NCBI GenBank assembly: GCA_002081555.1
Contig: MZNV01002914.1
Location: 1-34,546 of the forward strand
Origin: Protostelium mycophagum
Lineage: Eukaryota > Evosea > Variosea > Protosteliida > Protosteliaceae
Direction: 5' to 3'
Length of the DNA: 34,546 nucleotides
A program made the translations under genes and the position numbers. Below, piece by piece: positions 1-10,273 of the stretch (position 1 is its first letter; each line of letters starts with the position of its first letter). The notes beneath the pieces were generated by a model. It saw nothing but the letters and a program-made list of their open reading frames with translations. It was not told the origin of the DNA and did not search any database.

Positions 1-632
1 TCTACAACACAGACAACAACAGGACCACTTAAATGGATGGCTCCTGAAGGCATGTCATGTTCTTTTATATGAAGAGTCTGACATATGATTACAGCCATAC
101 GGGACAGAAAGTACTCACCTGCCACTGATGTCTTCTCTTTTGGGTGAGTAATCATTTTGTACTGGAATTTGGATGGATCTTTCTTAACACTATTTAGGGT
201 TGTTATATGGGAGATCATCACTGAGAAAGAGCCATGGGAAGGGCTGACACCCATGGAAGCCGCCATCAATATTGTGTCAGAAGGAAAAAGACTTACACTC
301 CCTGAATGCGAATTGTGGACGCAGAAAGCAATATCTGGTTGTTCTTCAAGCTTTTTCCCTTCAAATAGTAATAATGATTGTTACAGATTGCTGGGAGACA
401 GATCCTGCAATGAGGCCAACATTTGAACAGTTAGTCAACACCATTGCATGTGGAACTGGCTTAGTGACTGAGATGCCTGCAAACAACTATTCTCCCTCTA
501 CTTCTAGAGGTGATTTGGTGTTTTGTTTCTACATAGTCGGAGATACTTACATATGCAGAGAATTCTGGTAAATCTGGATATAACAATGACAGTACAATGT
601 ACATGCCTGTCCCTCGAGCAAACAGAAGTTAA
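1..632 (+). CDS. Tyrosine-kinase-like protein kinase, C-lobe (5' end outside window)
   Basis: This is the C-terminal part of a protein kinase. Five exons are supported: 1-49, 95-143, 198-337, 387-509 and 559-632, read from frame 1. Spliced, they give an activation-segment end GPLKWMAPEAIRDRKYSPAT, the subdomain IX block DVFSFGVVIWEIITEKEPWE, and subdomain XI DCWETDPAMRPTFEQL. A short tail ending MPVPRANRS follows, with stop TAA at 630-632. The first intron (50-94) has a GC donor (GCATGT) and is required to restore APEA. The other introns are 49-54 nt GT-AG. An AATAAA at 646-651 is a likely poly(A) signal. The WMAPE and CWxxDPxxRPTF motifs are shared by TK and TKL kinases. The N-lobe, HRD and DFG motifs lie upstream of the window, so substrate type and any receptor part cannot be judged. 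Confidence 0.9.
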
Positions 633-1573
633 AGTCAAAAATCACAATAAAAGCCATAAATATAATTATCTTTTCCAAATTATATTCCTCTTCTATATCA
701 CCTCTTGACTTTGTGTACCTCTCTTGATTACTCTCTGATGTTAGATTTGATTGCATATTGTGCAAAGATATGAAAAGAATTTGAATGTTTTTGAACTATG
801 TTTTGGCCACAGACATTCTGAAAAGGGAGGATTATTGTCGTGAAAATGACATTAAAACACAAGCAACAATGAAGTCATAGACAAGCAACCAAATGCACCT
901 ACCATCCTGATCCTAAACCTGCCTGAAGATCATTGGACTAATTTGGACAAAAACTGTGCTCATCTGTCATTACATCTGTCAAGAAACTGAACAAATGCAC
1001 TGTCAAATTTTCAGCCTTATGTCAACAGGTGCTTGACAATAGCACTGTTTGTACTCATCTATTCAGATGACCCTTTAATTTATAGTAATAATATAGCTGA
1101 TCACATCAAGCATGTCATATTCAGAGATTGCAACTCCTCTCAGTTGAAGGTCTCAAAGGTTGGCATTGTTAGACTATAGAAACATGTGTTAAAATTATGA
1201 CAGATCACAACAATTTACATGACTTCATGACTTTAAAGCTGGTCAATCTTCTGTCTATCTCTCTTGGAAACTTTCTCTGCTGGCTCTGGATATATGCCCC
1301 CCTTCATCTTGAGCAATATGTCTGTCCATTTACTGAAAAATATAATTCACACCATTTTCCCTCGAGCCACTACACACGGGACACGCAAAAAGAAAGAGCT
1401 TGTTGTGAAATAATTCCGTACTTCGCCGCAAGGTCATCGGAGATGGTGTCATATGCCAAATTTCTAATGTGATGGGAGAGGACAATTTCCCTCATGTTTT
1501 GTCCGCCCATCAAACCAAGTTCTCGTCATGACACGAATCCACTCGTGTCAACAATGACATCTCCGAAAGAAAA
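633..1573. other. Intergenic region between kinase and homeobox genes
   Basis: This stretch of about 940 bases holds no convincing coding segment on either strand. Open stretches such as 1197-1472 show no protein family signature and no exon pattern. It should contain the 3' UTR of the kinase gene (AATAAA at 646) and the promoter and 5' UTR of the homeobox gene. No clear regulatory site was recognised. Confidence 0.5.
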
Positions 1574-2069
1574 ATGTGTTCTCAGAGTGAGCAGGCCATG
1601 ACAAGAAACAGCAAACTCTCACACACACACATCTTGAAGAAGTGGCTATTAGAACATATTGAATGTCCGTACCCCAGCCAACTCGAGAAGAGGTACTTGA
1701 TGACAAAGACTGGCCTCTCATGCGGTATCAAACCTCAGGCACAAACACATCTGACTGGAGCAGCTCAGATACAAACGTGGTTTATAAACGCCAGGCGAAG
1801 ACAGGTCCGTGTTGAATGTTTTAAGAGGACAGAGCCCCCGATGGACCTGCTACTCGCGTCGCGTCAGTGCGACCTCGAGGCTATCCTCCGGAGGTGCTTC
1901 CAACACCACATTACAAGGTCTGAGCAGCTGACCAGACGCGACATGGAAGAGCTTCAGAGACTCACCGGTTGGAAAGAAGAGGACATCAAGACTTGGATCG
2001 ATAGTGGGAGCAGGTGGTTAGGTGTGTATCAACTAAAATTGATCTAACCTCTTCAGGACAGAAGAATGA
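1574..2069 (+). CDS. TALE-class homeodomain protein with a second degenerate homeodomain-like segment
   Basis: This is a predicted DNA-binding transcription factor of about 137 residues. Exons are 1574-1724, 1764-2013 and 2057-2069; spliced length is 414 nt, a multiple of three. The first domain has helix 1 (HTHILKKWLLEH), the TALE-type PYP extension (ECPYPSQLEKRYL) and recognition helix QIQTWFINARRR. The 39-nt intron 1725-1763 is in frame and stop-free. Left in, it inserts 13 foreign residues just before the recognition helix; removed, it gives the canonical TGLSCAQIQTWF. The C-terminal half (TRRDMEELQRLTGWKEED followed by IKTWIDSGSR) resembles helices 2-3 of another homeodomain, but the WFxN core is replaced by WIDS. 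The last intron (2014-2056) is less certain; reading through it ends at 2047 instead. The start was chosen because it is the first ATG before helix 1 in this frame. Confidence 0.85.
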
Positions 2070-2538
2070 GAATGAGAAACCCGAAATGTGCACATCATCC
2101 TCGAAGGAGAGAATGTGCATTAGTTTCATTGTCAATTGATGCGGCATTAGAAGAACATGAGATGTAATTGGATAAAAGAGGACAAGCAAAACGTTTATAT
2201 CTCGCCATAAAGAGGTGAAGTCAATCGCTTCGAGCGGCGCATCGTGTGGTCCGAATGTGCGATCGAATAAGCTTTGACATTTGACGTTTGACGTTTGACG
2301 TTGTCTCCGACACGCGTTTGACACTTTTGCATCTGCATGAATCCATTTGCTGCAACTCCATTTGTCATGATCATTCATCTTTATTGTTGCAATGGAAACT
2401 CATTCTTGGTGTCATGAGGTGTATACGTGCCCATCGTGAAGGAGCCTCTCGACATGTATTGTTTTTCCGGTCTGTCTAAATATAGATCAGTGCTGGGGTC
2501 GTACACCGGCGCGTCCATTTTTTCAAGTTGAGAAACGG
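2070..2538. other. Convergent intergenic region with 7-nt tandem repeat
   Basis: This gap of about 470 bases lies between the 3' ends of the homeobox gene (+) and the LRR receptor kinase (-). No coding sequence is seen. At 2274-2301 there is a short tandem array of four 7-nt units, TTGACGT, the first of which is TTGACAT. The gap should contain both 3' UTRs. Confidence 0.5.
2274..2301. repeat. Tandem TTGACGT heptamer, four units
   Basis: Units begin at 2274, 2281, 2288 and 2295. The first unit differs at one base. TGACGT is the half-site of CRE/bZIP-type binding sites in other eukaryotes, but the array lies between two gene ends rather than upstream of a gene, so a regulatory role is only a possibility. 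Confidence 0.7.
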
Positions 2539-5500
2539 TCATGACATTTCTGGTGCTGTAGATCTGTATTTCTTAGCCTCGAAATCTACGCGAAAAATCG
2601 TGAAAATCCTCACGGCAACCAGGTCTTGTAAGATATCTTGAAAAGTGGGGCGTTTCAGAGGCTCGTATTCCCAGCATCTCATCATGATATCATAGACGGG
2701 TTGGGGGCATTTCGGGGGCTTCCGCAGCCTGTAGTGGTTCTTGATAACCATCTCTATGACTTTGCTGTTGTTGTTTTCTTTTCCATAAGGCACTGTATCA
2801 ATAAGATGTCTCATGTCATTTGGCGGGAAATTGTAGAATTCAAAATTTGAAAAATGAAGACACTCACGTGCTCCCTTTGAAAAAATCTCCCACATCGTAA
2901 TCCCGAACGACCAGACATCTGATTCTAAAAATAGATCAGTTGGAGCTCTATAAAAATACCAAAAACTCACGGTAAGAGCTCTTGGACTTTGTGATGACCT
3001 CAGGTGCAGCCCATCTGAAGGGTATTTTCTTCTCTTTAGAATCTGTCTCAATGTGCGTACTCAGCCCGAAATCCGAAATCTACAACGTTGTAGATGACGA
3101 AAATTAATCCGGATTTTTCACCTTGACCCGGATTTTTCCGTCAGCCTCTACAACGAGTAAATTTCTCGCGCCCAAGTCTCGGTGAATAATTCCCATCTGA
3201 ATTTTCGTGAGATTTTCGAGTGTCATTGGAATAAAACTTACGGATTCTAAATATAGCATTCCTTTGGCAATCTCTGCTGTCATAAATATGAGGTCTTGTG
3301 TGTTTAATTTTCCCGCGTTTTCTTCGTTTTTCAAAAATTCGTCCAGTGACCCTCTCTCGTAATATTCTGTGAGAACGTTGAGATTTCGAAGAAATTTCGG
3401 GGAGATTTCGAAGAAATTTCGTACCTAAAACCATGTAGTCCATCTCGTTCTCAGAATATATTCCTAAAAGTCTGACCTAAAAATAGTATCAACACTGAAA
3501 TTTTTTATTTTCTCAAGAAAGTTCAAAAAAAATCATACATTCAAATTTTATGGCTATTTCATGAAAGAAAATGCAAAAAAAATTCACCACATTTAATTTT
3601 CTTAACAAAGACGAGACAAAAATTGTTTTCATTTTCCATTTATTAAAAAAATCCAAAAATAAAAAACCCACCACATTCGGATGGTTCAACTTCTGTAGAA
3701 GGGCCACTTCCTGCAACCATAATTCTCTGTGATGTGTGGAAGGCTTTAAAGACTTGAGTGCCACGTCCGTACCATTCCATTTGCCTCTGTACACTTGGCC
3801 GAAATGGCCTTGGCCGATTACCCGTTCGATTTGTACATCTTTCAGTACCAACTGCAAATATATTTAATTCGTGTGAAATCTTCTCGGAATAAATATTATT
3901 TTTATTTGAATTTTTTATTCAAAATCTGTTAATTTATGAGGTCATATGTTGAATTTTTTCGCAAACTGAGATTTATTTTTCACGATATAAATCTTTAGTT
4001 GCTATTCGCTGTTTCATTTCGATACGACCGTTTCATTTCATTGTGACCGTTTCGTCAGAATAAAACACACCTCCGTTCTTTGCTTTGCAAAACCCTCGAG
4101 ATCTGGAGCAGTTTGCTTCCTTAGTCTCACAATCAATACGATCAGTAAGACGATGATGGCAAGCAGCCCAACGCTTCCTCCTGGAAAATTTTCAGGAAAT
4201 CTCGTGGAAATTTCATGGAAAATAACCTATGATGATGGCGACGATGCCTCCCGCACTTATGTTTGCTGCGAATTTTCAGATAAATTTCCAAGAATTTTCA
4301 TTCTATTTTTCAATATGTGAACCGAAATTTCTGTGAAATTTCTCACCAGGGTTGGAATTCGTAGAACCTCCTGTAGAAGTGGCGACGCCATCACTGAGGG
4401 TAAACTGGATATTGCTGACCTCATAGCCTAATTGGGACAGGGATGTCCCTTGAAGTAAGGCCCTTGTACGTGCCGCTGATCCTTGGTTTACAGACCCTAA
4501 GACATCTTAATACGACATCTCAATACAATATCTTTTAACCCTTAAACGACGGGATGCGTCTCACTAGCCGTTACTAGCCAGTATAACCGTTACTCACGGT
4601 AGCTTACCGTGACTCCGAAAAGTACGTCCTGATGAATTGCCGATGGACGCATTCCCGTTGTTTAAGAGTTAATTTAAAAAAATGTTAAAAAAAGTCACCA
4701 GCAGGTGGAGGAGTGATGTTCATCCCGATGATGACAGATCCTTTCCTCATATACTGCACGATTATCCTCGTTGCAGATATGTTCAGAATTCCCGCCAAAT
4801 CTCTCAAAAATTTGTCCTTGTCAAAAGTCTCAAAGTCGGTTTGTATTGTGATCTCGACTGGGGCGGAGCTGACAGTATCCTCCACTGTACACGTCGAATT
4901 ACAACGGTGTAAAGCCCACCAGGGAAGGGGGCATAAGAGGGGGTTATTTGACGTGGCACAAAAAATTGTGTCGCTCCACGGCGGATTGAACGCGTCGATC
5001 CCTAAACTTTTCTCAGAAATTTCTGATACTTTTCCAGAAAATGCACGGATATTTCGTGGAAAACTCACCTGAGAAATTATTGTAGCTAATGTCAAAGGTG
5101 CCAAGTGATGACATTGTGTTCAATGATGAGGACACATCACCGGAAAATTTGTTGTTCCGCAGAACGAGGGTCTTCAGGTTGTTCAACATACTGAGATCGG
5201 GGAGGGTGTCGTTGAGTCTGACACGTCATCAGCTTTCTTACCGTGCCATTGTGCGGAAATTAACATGAACGAATTTGCGTGCAATGTGTGCCAGATATGC
5301 ATGAAGATTCCGCAGCTATGCTGCCAGATACATAAGAAGTAGCACAGATATTTATATGTGAGCCTGCGGCATAAGGAGTTAAATCATTTTTCGCATCTAC
5401 AATTATGGTGTGAATTTTGTTGGCTTTTGTGCAGTATTCGTTTGTGCTAGCTGTCCCACAATCAAAATAAAAGGAGTTACCTGTTATTTGACATGTCCAA

Positions 5501-8500
5501 TGTGACAAGTGACGTGAGGTAGCTCATACTTCCCGGTAAACTTCCCGCCAAAAAATTATTTGAAATATTCAAATACTCGATGCCAATGAGCGAGGTGATT
5601 TTCGAGGTGATATTTCCGTTCAGCAGGTTGTTCGAGAGGTCCAAATAATTGAGACTGATGAGATAGGCCATGTTTTCGGTGATGCCTGAGTGATTTAGTG
5701 ACGTGTGATGACGTCATCGATGTATCTTGACAGTTACCGCAACAAGATTTATTCAAAAAAAATTGCTCTATGTATGCCACTAGATGTATGTGAAACGCTT
5801 TAAAGTGATGACGTGTAATGACGTATACATACCCCCCGTCATGAAATTATTGGATAAATCTATAACGGCTAGATGCCTGCTGTACCGAAACGTGGCGGGA
5901 AGCGTCCCGTTGATCCGATTGTGACTAGAGATTTCAGCGAAAATTCACCTTTACATTCCCAGAAAATTCTAAGAAAATTTCACCTCGCGTTGAAGGTGGC
6001 GAGGTAAGCCAAGTTTCCCAGGGAGTCCGGAATAATTCCGTAAAAATCATTACAGGACAGGTCCAAATTGGTAAGAATTTTCGCGGAGCCTATAGAGGGG
6101 GGTATCTGGGATTTTAACCCGCAAGAGCTAAGACTCAGATTGACCAGGTAGGGGAATCTAAAAATAGATCAGTTGTGGTGAGCATTGTAGATGGTCAATG
6201 CAATGAGAACAGCGATATATTTCAAAAATAGAATATTATTTTGGATTACAATGAAATTGGGAAGCGGAAAGAGTTGTAGATGTGGATGTCTTACTTATCG
6301 AAAGTGACAGAGAGTGACGCGAGAGGATTATTTGACAGGTCCAAATTATTCAGCTGACTCGCACCCATCATGCTGGCAGGTACCTGCAGAAAATGTCAAG
6401 AAAATTCCCGACCATTTTCGAGAAACATATGTCACGAAAACTATACGAAAATTCGACTTACGCCTGTCAGTTGATTCCGGGAAAAATCAGCGCTGGTTAA
6501 TGATGGAGAATTACCCAAACTGTCAGGAATTGTTCCGTTGAAGTAATTTCGTGATAGATTTACTGATATAAGAAAACCTCCCCCAATCTGTGGCAGAGGG
6601 CCGGAAAATAAATTCGAACTGTAATAATTATTTTCTGAATTATTTTATTATTTTTTTCACGTCACAAAGATTTGTATTCTCCAGTGAATAAAATAATTTC
6701 TGAGAAGAAACGAAATCCGATTTCTAGTGGTGCAAGTACTAAATTTGGTGCCAAAAAAATCGTGTGATGAATGGATGAGCTAAAAATAGAACGCACCTCA
6801 GATCGAGTCGTTGTAGAGCTTGAAATGAGGGGATATATCCAGATAATTGATTCATTTGCGCGAAGAAATTTCTCAGATTGAGTTGCTGCGGAATGTCAAT
6901 TTTCCACGAAATTTCCACGCCAAAAATGATGAGATTTCTCAGAAATTTCGGGAAATGTCACCTGGTAGACATCCGGTATTGCGCCACGGATTCTATTTTG
7001 GGATATATCAAGGGTTGTCAATGACGTGGCGACTGTAGAAAGGAGTGGGGAAACACCCCCGAATTGATTCCGAGACAAATTGATTTCGACGATCTAAAAA
7101 TAAATCAGTATAAAAATAGAATATATGAAAATTGAAGTGTGAATCTTTTGACAATACCAAATATATTTATGCACAGAGAAATTAAATTATTCTCCTCAAA
7201 ATTCTGCTGGAAAATTCGAATAAAAATTTTCAACTTGAAAATCACCTGGGGCCCTGAGATGCTCGGAATAAATCCGTTCAATTGATTATTTGACACATCT
7301 AACGATTGTAGTTGTCCATTTCCGAGAAAAGTCGTGGGAAGAGAACCGGAGAATTGATTATTCCGTAGGTTCAATACGTTCATTCCCAGAACAGATAGAT
7401 TTGACGGGAAACTGCCAGAGATCTGGTTGAAGGACAGATCCAAAGTATGGAGTTGTTGTGAAGAAATTTGTGGGAAATTTCCGGAGAGAAAATTCGAGGA
7501 AAAGTTGCAGTAAAATAGGGAGGGGGAGAAGAGGGGTGGTATGGACCCAGTGAATGAATTGTAAGCCTGTACATTACGTCAGAACACGTCATCACCTAGA
7601 TATCATGACTTCTGTTTTTTTCTGCAACCAAAATTTCAACAAAAAACACACGGATCTGTAAACGTTGATTTGGGCAATTATTATTTAATCCCGGTAAGGA
7701 ACGCGAGTCTCACAGTAAGGTGATCACCGTGACAACCTCTTCCCGCAACGGTCACATCGCTTACCGGGAAGATATAAATAATCGCCCAAATCAAATATTT
7801 CCAAAACGTTCGCGCTGAAATCTCTTGTGAAGAAAAGAATCCTCAAAAATTACCATATTGACCGTAACCAAATTTGTCAGGTTACTCAGGGCGGGGCTGA
7901 GGCTGCCGTTGAAACGGTTATCCGACAGATCTATTGTTTCCAAGAATGAGCTGTATGATGACGTCATATTTCCCTCCAGAGAATTCCCCGAAAGATCGAG
8001 TGTCCGGAGTTGGTAACTCCGGAACTCCGGGATGGGGCCGGAGAAGTCGTTTGAAGATAGATTGAGATATTCCAGGAACAGAAGATCCCGAAAAGTGGGG
8101 GGTACGCGTCCGCTCATCATGTTGGATGACAGATTAATCACCTGAATTTTCTGTGAGGTTTCCGTGAATCTTCGTGGAAAATATCTGAGAAATTTTACCG
8201 TAATTTTTGGTGGCGTCATCACAGGTATTTCACCCTGCAGAGAATTCCCAGAAAGATCTAAACAAAGGAGCTCTGTACACTGGGATATGTTCGTGTCGTC
8301 CAGTGTCCCCGTCAGCTGATTATTTGACAGGTCTAAAAGTCTCAAACTGGTACTGAGGGGTGGCAGGGGTCCCGACAACCGATTGTTGGCCAAAATTAAT
8401 TTGGTGAGCCCTGAGTTCTGTGGTAACTCCGGAAGCAGGCCGAATAATTGATTGTTTTTGATACTTATTTCCTGAATCTGACCGGAAAATAGAGACGCGT

Positions 8501-9898
8501 GTAAACTCCCCGAGAGACCGTTGTAGTCCGCCGTAAGCGATTGTAGATTGCTCAAGTTGAATTTGGTGTTGGAGATGTCACTCGAGATTTGGTTCCGAGA
8601 AATGTCGACAATTTGTAGATTGTACAATTGACTGAAGGAAGGCATACCCCCCGCAAACTGGTTGCCGCTCACGTATAATTGTCGCGTTGTAGATGGTAAC
8701 CGCCGCACTAAAAATAGACTGATGTCCCCACCCAACCCACAGAAATTCATGGAAAGGATCTCGAGATTTCCTGGAAAATTCCAACCCATCTTGTCGACAC
8801 TGAGGGGAAAATTGTTGTCTAAAAATAGATACTTCAAACTCTCTGAAAATTGTGGAATCACTCCCTGCAGTCCTGAAAATCTCAAAATTATAGTCTCGTT
8901 GTAGATGGTGAAAAAAGGGTCACTGACTATATCCCAAGAAATTTCTGAGAACTTTACCTGCAGATTCCAAGTGAAGTGTGGTTAGATTTGATGGGATTCG
9001 TTGTGGTATTAACCCTTGAAATCTGCAAAAATATTAATTATATTTTATTTTTATAATTTTATTTTGATTAGATTCCTAAAGGTCGTGATAACAGACGCGT
9101 TAGTTACCGAGGATTTTAATGTGGTAAGAAACTGACCAAACTTGATGGCAATATCGCCAACAGCCGAAACTCAGAATAAAGATAGATAAAAATGACTTTA
9201 GTACACGTCAATAAACGCGGGTTTTACGGTGGTTTTTTGGCGGGAATCCAAGCTTTTGTATTGGGAAAATAAAATGAGCCAAGATCAATCAATGACTCAC
9301 GAATTATAACTGAGATCTAATGATATGAGGCTGGAATCAATCGGTTGGTCCTCTACAGAAAAGAATGGCGGGCCCAGAGTACCCGTAAAGAGATTTCTGC
9401 TCAAATTTACATATGCCAAGTTGGTGCTGGCCAGAGATGGTGGTAATTGTCCATTCAATAAATTGACTGAAAGATCGAGATGTGTGAGAGGTAATGAGCT
9501 CAAAGAACCCGGAAGTGGCCCCAAGAGATTGTTATTTGAAAGAGACAGCCCCGTAACGGTTTCATTGCTGTCTGTGGTGACCCCAAACCATTGCGATAGA
9601 GGAACATCAAGATTGTTCCAGTTGTCTTTCCGTTTCCATGTATCTCCTAATATGGTTTACATTTGATTGAATACGATCGAGATCATTACAAAATTTGATT
9701 TGAGAATACAATTTGTAATGGTGTTAAAAAAGTGGAAAGGCCTTTTCTGTAGAATCATCCATATTTTGATCTCTTTTGTCATAGATTTCCTCATTTCTTA
9801 CCTCCTGTTGCTTGATAAAAGCTCTTCAAAACATCTTGAGGCGACCCCGCAACAAATTGTATGTACAAAAGCGTTGAAAAATAAAGAAACAGTCGCAT
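2539..9898 (-). CDS. LRR receptor-like protein kinase (signal peptide, about 28 LRRs, TM, TK-like kinase)
   Basis: This is a single-pass receptor kinase of roughly 1,450 residues in about 25 exons. The start (9896-9898) precedes a signal peptide (MRLFLYFSTLLYIQFVAG). Next comes an LRR N-cap (LKSFYQATGGDTWKRKDNW, then SQWFGVTTD). LRRs of the LxxLDLSxNxLxGxIP type run from about 9560 to 5085. The LRR C-cap has cysteines (NNPLLCPLPWWALHRC, 4985-4900). A SEA-like juxtamembrane region follows (KFLRDLAGILNISATRI, then KGSVIIGMNI). The membrane segment (GLLAIIVLLIVLIVRLRKQ) is at 4180-4105, with an intron just before its core. The kinase (3852-2590) has GQGHFG, VALK, HRDLGARN, SDFGLS, PFRWAAPEV and DVWSFG, so all catalytic residues are present and it should be active. 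HRDLxARN is the tyrosine-kinase form. The intron at 8142-8198 is 57 nt, in frame and stop-free; an annotation that keeps it adds 19 false residues. The ligand is unknown. Some exon borders at 5250-6620 are approximate. Confidence 0.9.
3078..3095. repeat. Perfect 18-bp palindrome at an intron 3' end
   Basis: ATCTACAACGTTGTAGAT reads the same on both strands. It is two copies of the dispersed GTTGTAGA octamer head to head. It straddles the 3' splice site (minus strand GTTGTAG|A, exon from 3079) of the intron just before the DFG exon (ISDFGLS) of the LRR receptor kinase. Confidence 0.95.
3367..3424 (-). repeat. Intron with a tandem 22-nt duplication
   Basis: This 58-nt intron splits the kinase between YMVL and EYYERGS. 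It contains two adjacent 22-nt units (3380-3401 and 3402-3423) that differ only in the last two positions. Each unit includes GAAATTTC, the palindrome shared by many introns in this window. Confidence 0.85.
4535..4672. mobile_element. MITE-like inverted-repeat element with TTAA flanks (piggyBac-like ends)
   Basis: A 130-bp element (4539-4668) has imperfect terminal inverted repeats of about 22 bp. The left end begins CCCTTAAACGACGGGATGCG and the right end read inward begins CTCTTAAACAACGGGAATGC. Both ends are flanked by TTAA (4535-4538 and 4669-4672), the target duplication typical of piggyBac elements, whose ends often start with CCC. There is no coding capacity. Inside is a perfect 7-bp hairpin, CACGGTA-gct-TACCGTG (4595-4611). 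It sits in an intron of the LRR receptor kinase, between the SEA-like exons. Assignment to piggyBac rests only on TTAA and the first bases. Confidence 0.7.
7665..7794. mobile_element. Second MITE-like inverted-repeat element, 130 bp
   Basis: The outer ends are perfect inverted repeats of 11 bp (TTGATTTGGGC at 7665 and its complement ending at 7794). Similarity continues inward for over 30 bp, including the shared CCCGGTAAG near the inner edge. A central palindrome, GGTGATCACC, lies at about 7719. The element is non-coding, is the same length as the one at 4539-4668, and also lies in an intron of the LRR receptor kinase. A target duplication is not obvious, and the ends do not match the 4539 element, so the family is unknown. 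Confidence 0.6.
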
Positions 9899-10273
9899 AG
9901 TTTCGTTCGTATGATGATGATGATGGAGTGTTCTATAAACTTTAATTGGTTCCGTCGAACTCACCCTGGAAGACGTCACGGAAAATGATGAAAAACCCCC
10001 GAGTTTTCTACCTAATTTCCTCATTCTGTTTTACGACCGCGTTAAGGTCACGATAAGGTCACGGTTTTAAGGTGTGGATTGATTTAAAATTTTAAAAGAC
10101 ACTTGGTGGCACTGTTATCACCAGACATGATCGTCCTCTTTGTACAGTTGTTGGTTGTGGAAGAAGACAACAAAACCGAAGGGAGACTGCTCCAAGGAAA
10201 GCCGTTCGGGTAACACATACCCCGTTTTGAAGGTTTTCCTACGCCCTTCTACACTGCCAAAAGAACGACATCC
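9899..10273. other. Intergenic region upstream of the LRR receptor kinase
   Basis: About 375 bases lie between two minus-strand genes. They should hold the receptor kinase promoter and the transporter 3' UTR. A direct repeat AAGGTCACG occurs twice within about 30 bases (around 10043-10064). No coding segment was recognised. Confidence 0.5.

Noticed and set aside
1197-1472. 91-codon open stretch between the kinase and homeobox genes
   Set aside because: No recognisable domain, no splice continuity with neighbours, and composition like surrounding intergenic DNA.
2014-2056. Reading through this segment as coding to a stop at 2045-2047
   Set aside because: It has good GT and CTTCAG ends and a typical 43-nt length. 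Splicing is preferred, although the few residues affected leave it uncertain.
5260-5508. Cysteine-rich 82-codon open stretch on the minus strand
   Set aside because: It runs from an LRR exon into an intron. It is out of register with the LRR and C-cap sequence on either side and has no domain match.
8708-8828. CTATTTTTAG at 8708 and 8819 as splice acceptors
   Set aside because: Both lie in continuous LRR coding sequence (SLFLV and YLFLDNN) whose register is correct without splicing.
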